Source: Pseudomonas costantinii (GTDB taxonomy: Bacteria; Pseudomonadota; Gammaproteobacteria; Pseudomonadales; Pseudomonadaceae). From it: DNA of 58,740 nucleotides. Positions 56,456-58,740 of this stretch are shown here, in pieces. Where the stretch lies: the NCBI RefSeq assembly GCF_001870435.1, contig NZ_MDDR01000023.1, positions 1-58,740 on the forward strand, read 5' to 3'. Made by a program: the position numbers and the translations under genes. How positions within the stretch are numbered: the first letter of the stretch is position 1; each line of letters begins with the position of its first letter. The notes beneath the pieces are model-generated. The model did no database searches. It saw nothing but the letters and a program-made list of their open reading frames with translations, and was not told the origin of the DNA.

Positions 56456-57172
56456 GTGATATCGACCCTGCATGTAGCCAGACTCAAAGCCTGGGGCGCC
56501 CACGGCTTTACCGCCACCGGTGTGGTGCTGGCCTTCCTGGCCACCCTGGCCCTGCTGGAAAACTCGCCCAAGGCTTGCCTGCTCTGGCTGGGCCTGGCGT
56601 TGGTGGTCGATGGCGTCGATGGCTCCCTGGCGCGCCGGGTCAATGTGAGCACGGTGCTGCCGAGCTTTGACGGTTCGGTGCTGGATCTGGTGATTGATTA
56701 CCTGACCTATGTGTTTATTCCCGCGCTGTTTATCTACCGCTATATCGGCCTGCCGGACTTTACCCACCTGTTTACGGTGTCGGTGATCCTGGTGTCGTCG
56801 TTGTTCTGCTTCTGCAATGTGAACATGAAGAGCAAGGACAACTACTTTGTCGGTTTTCCTGCTGCCTGGAACGTAGTGGCGTTGTGTGTGTACATCATTC
56901 AGCCGCACGCCTGGGTGACATTGGGAACGGTGATTGGGTTGGCGCTGCTGACGGTTACGCCGATGAAGTTTTTGCATCCGTTTCGGGTGAAGCGGTTTAT
57001 GCCGCTGAATATCGCGGTGACGACGATCTGGTTGTTGTGCAGCTTTTTGATGGTGGTGGATTATCCGAATACTAATCCTTGGACGTTTGGGTTGTGGTCG
57101 GTGATGTCGGCTTACTTTCTTGGGATTTGCGTTTGGCGGACGGGGTTGGAGTGGTTGGAGGCGCGTCGCTGA
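56456..57172 (+). CDS. pcs: Phosphatidylcholine synthase
   Basis: 238 residues, GTG start with GGAG upstream. About seven to eight hydrophobic helices. The CDP-alcohol phosphotransferase motif is DG-x2-AR-x12-G-x3-D-x3-D (DGSLAR at the start, GSVLDLVID at the end); the 12-residue gap is characteristic of Pcs. It condenses CDP-diacylglycerol with choline to phosphatidylcholine in the inner membrane. Many but not all pseudomonads carry it. Confidence 0.93.
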   Translation: MISTLHVARLKAWGAHGFTATGVVLAFLATLALLENSPKACLLWLGLALVVDGVDGSLARRVNVSTVLPSFDGSVLDLVIDYLTYVFIPALFIYRYIGLPDFTHLFTVSVILVSSLFCFCNVNMKSKDNYFVGFPAAWNVVALCVYIIQPHAWVTLGTVIGLALLTVTPMKFLHPFRVKRFMPLNIAVTTIWLLCSFLMVVDYPNTNPWTFGLWSVMSAYFLGICVWRTGLEWLEARR

Positions 57173-57209
57173 TTGGGGGTATATCCGTTTTTTGGGTTGT
57201 GATTGATAT

Positions 57210-57898
57210 GGGTTCCGCCCTTACGGCGGGTCACTTTGCAAAAGCGGCAAAGTAACCAAAACGCTCTTGCCCCACCACTCGGCACCTCGCTGTGGCTCGG
57301 TGTGCCCGCACTCCGGCACGGCTCCGCGGGTCGCCGCGATGGGCCATCCCTGGCCCAGCGCGGCTAAACCGGCATCCTTGCCGGTTTCCCCGCTCCACCG
57401 TGCCTACTTGCGGCCAGCGTGGTTTAACGGGGCGCCTAAGATCAAAGTCAAAAGCAACAGCACGGCGGCCTGAAAGCCGACCTGAGTGGTGTAGATCAAA
57501 AGCGGTCTAATAATGTGGGAGCTGGCTTGCCTGCGATGGCATCAACTCGGTGTGCCTGATACACCGAGGTGTCTGCATCGCAGGCAAGCCAGCTCCCACA
57601 TTTTTGCTCTCCATACATCAGGGAGACTGCAATCCGCCCTGCTTCTGATCTGGCTTTTGCTCCACACCACTCAGGTCGGCTTTCAGGCCGCCGTGCTCTG
57701 CTTTTGATCTGCTTGTGATCTTGATCTCAGGCGCCCCATTAACCACGCTGGCCGCACGCAGGCTTGAATCCGTGGGTAACCCGGCAGGACGCCGGGTTAG
57801 CCGCGCTGGGCCAAGGATGGCCCATCGCGGCGGCCCACGGATTCAAGCCTGCGGGCGGGCACACCGAGCCTAGGCGAGGTGCCGAGTGGTGGGGCAAG
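57210..57898. repeat. Large palindromic repeat, copy 2 (interrupted by an IS)
   Basis: Near copy of the repeat at 1-584 but with the full left border (GGTTCCGCCCTTACGGCGGG). Its right border stops at GGGGCAAG (57898), where copy 1 continues into AGCGTTTTGG; the missing part is replaced by IS sequence. The centre contains a TGTGGGAGC-type REP pair (57513-57602) instead of the smaller hairpin in copy 1. Confidence 0.85.
57513..57602. repeat. REP pair nested in the palindromic repeat
   Basis: AATGTGGGAGCTGGCTTGCC at the left and its inverse at the right, around a smaller hairpin. Similar to 44360-44432. It has replaced the central hairpin of copy 1, showing REP movement inside a larger repeat. 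Confidence 0.88.
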
Positions 57899-58740
57899 TG
57901 AAGGGATCAACCACATAGGTAACAAAAGAGTTCAGTCACATGGGTAACACCAGGTCACTTACTTCTGATCACTTTGAGCGTTACGTAATCTTCCTTTACA
58001 TCCTTTTCATCGATGCGGCCCAAGACAATCGGGCCAAAAACAATGTCCCAAACACCTTCGCTTATGCTCTCTAAACCTACTATTTCATGCTTGAGCACAT
58101 TACCCACATAAATTCTGAGCCGCCCTCGGTAAACCACCCCATTGGAGTCCACCCGGTAGGCTTCCACATGAGTCGGATATCTCATTTTCGGTAGCTGTTC
58201 CGGATACATTCGCTGGGAGTTTGTGTAACAAGAACCAGGTGTTTTCTGCCCGAGGGCCTCATGCACCCGTTCATGATTGTAATGCTGTATGAAAAGATCA
58301 AAGTGTCTCTGTTGAGCTCCCCAATCGACCTCTGGTGGTCTTGGTAGCGTGCTTTTCAGCGTTCGGTGCATGCGCTCATGCCGCCCGTTTTGCTCTGGTC
58401 TGCCTGGCTGAATCCGTTCGTGGATGATGCCTAAGCGCGCCCACCAGATCGATAACTGGGATAACCCTGCGCGCCCGCTACTGGCAAAGGGAACACCATT
58501 ATCTGTGCGGATCCGTTCAGGCATCCCATACGTTTTGAATAGGCGTTCGAAGGCTGCCTTGGCCTCCTGAAAGGTCGTGCTGGGCATGCTTTCACATGCC
58601 AATAAAAAGCGACTCGCGTGATCCATTACGGTCAAGGGGTAACACCAGGCACCATCCCCCGTCAGGTACTGACCTTTGTAATCGGCACTCCAGAGCTGAT
58701 TGGGGTTATCGGCTTTCTGAAGAGGTTTGGGATAGACCGC
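57899..58740 (-). mobile_element. IS481-family element, end inserted in the palindromic repeat
   Basis: IS end beginning at the exact point where copy 2 departs from copy 1. Two related motifs, ACATAGGTAAC and ACATGGGTAAC, lie in the terminal 60 bases outside the transposase gene and probably belong to the terminal repeat/binding region. The other end lies outside the window, so target duplication cannot be checked. Confidence 0.8.
57955..58740 (-). CDS. IS481-family transposase (partial, 5' end outside window)
   Basis: DDE integrase-core transposase; 261 residues are visible. The frame continues without a stop past the ATG at 58635 to the window edge, where LWSADYKGQYL supplies the first catalytic Asp. 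The second Asp is in RIRTDNGVPF and the Glu in PEQNGRHERMHRTLK. The C-terminus (after about GVVYRGRLRIYVG) is the usual beta-rich domain. The helix-turn-helix part is not in the window. No frameshift is visible in the part seen. Confidence 0.92.
   Translation of the reverse strand, partial: AVYPKPLQKADNPNQLWSADYKGQYLTGDGAWCYPLTVMDHASRFLLACESMPSTTFQEAKAAFERLFKTYGMPERIRTDNGVPFASSGRAGLSQLSIWWARLGIIHERIQPGRPEQNGRHERMHRTLKSTLPRPPEVDWGAQQRHFDLFIQHYNHERVHEALGQKTPGSCYTNSQRMYPEQLPKMRYPTHVEAYRVDSNGVVYRGRLRIYVGNVLKHEIVGLESISEGVWDIVFGPIVLGRIDEKDVKEDYVTLKVIRSK

Overview
The window looks like a chromosomal segment of a fluorescent-group Pseudomonas. The reasons are high GC, densely packed genes with AGGAG-type ribosome binding sites, several families of Pseudomonas REP hairpins (GATCGTTCCCACGC and TGTGGGAGC types), OprD-type porins, a homodimeric AceE-type E1 and an NrdR-controlled nrdB. 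I saw no tRNA, rRNA, CRISPR array or prophage. Almost every module is a complete uptake-plus-catabolism unit with its own regulator.

Layout. 1-584: a large palindromic repeat cut by the window edge; a second copy lies at 57210-57898. 723-6259 (minus strand): a polar amino-acid ABC transporter, RidA, an IclR-type regulator and a fold-type III PLP amino-acid deaminase, apparently one operon. 6814-8725: a thioredoxin-like protein convergent with a TerC-CBS-CorC membrane protein. 9165-18133: a sugar-alcohol locus (SorC regulator, RpiB-like isomerase, sugar ABC transporter, SDR and zinc dehydrogenases, DhaK and DhaL). RpiB residue changes and gene content point to a four-carbon polyol (erythritol or threitol) metabolised through erythrulose phosphate to erythrose 4-phosphate. 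18241-31779: mixed genes (LysR and DHA2 exporter pair, SohB-type protease, histidine phosphatase, SCP2 protein, GH63-like glycosidase, OprD porin, HglS-like lysine-catabolism dioxygenase, DUF465 protein, transketolase).

31940-49763 is the most unusual part. It holds a LysR and MFS pair, then a LysR regulator divergent from a 2-oxoglutarate/Fe(II) oxygenase of the BesD/HalD type that keeps the iron-binding Asp, and a DddP-like M24 metalloprotein lacking the Asp that DddP uses as catalytic base. These are followed by a complete Tat-exported oligopeptide-type ABC transporter and a dedicated outer-membrane porin. Next come a LysR gene and, on the minus strand, an operon of a formaldehyde-activating-enzyme (Fae) homologue, an aldo/keto reductase, an aldehyde dehydrogenase and an MFS symporter. 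The substrates are not known to me.

49880-57172: GNAT acetyltransferase, nrdB behind a promoter whose -10 box lies in an NrdR box, a DUF1289 protein, a solitary AceE-type E1, an RlmI-like methyltransferase and phosphatidylcholine synthase. 57899-58740: the end of an IS481-family element inserted in the second palindromic repeat. Statements about family residues (DddP, E. coli RpiB, HglS, Fae) are recalled from the literature, not from a search.
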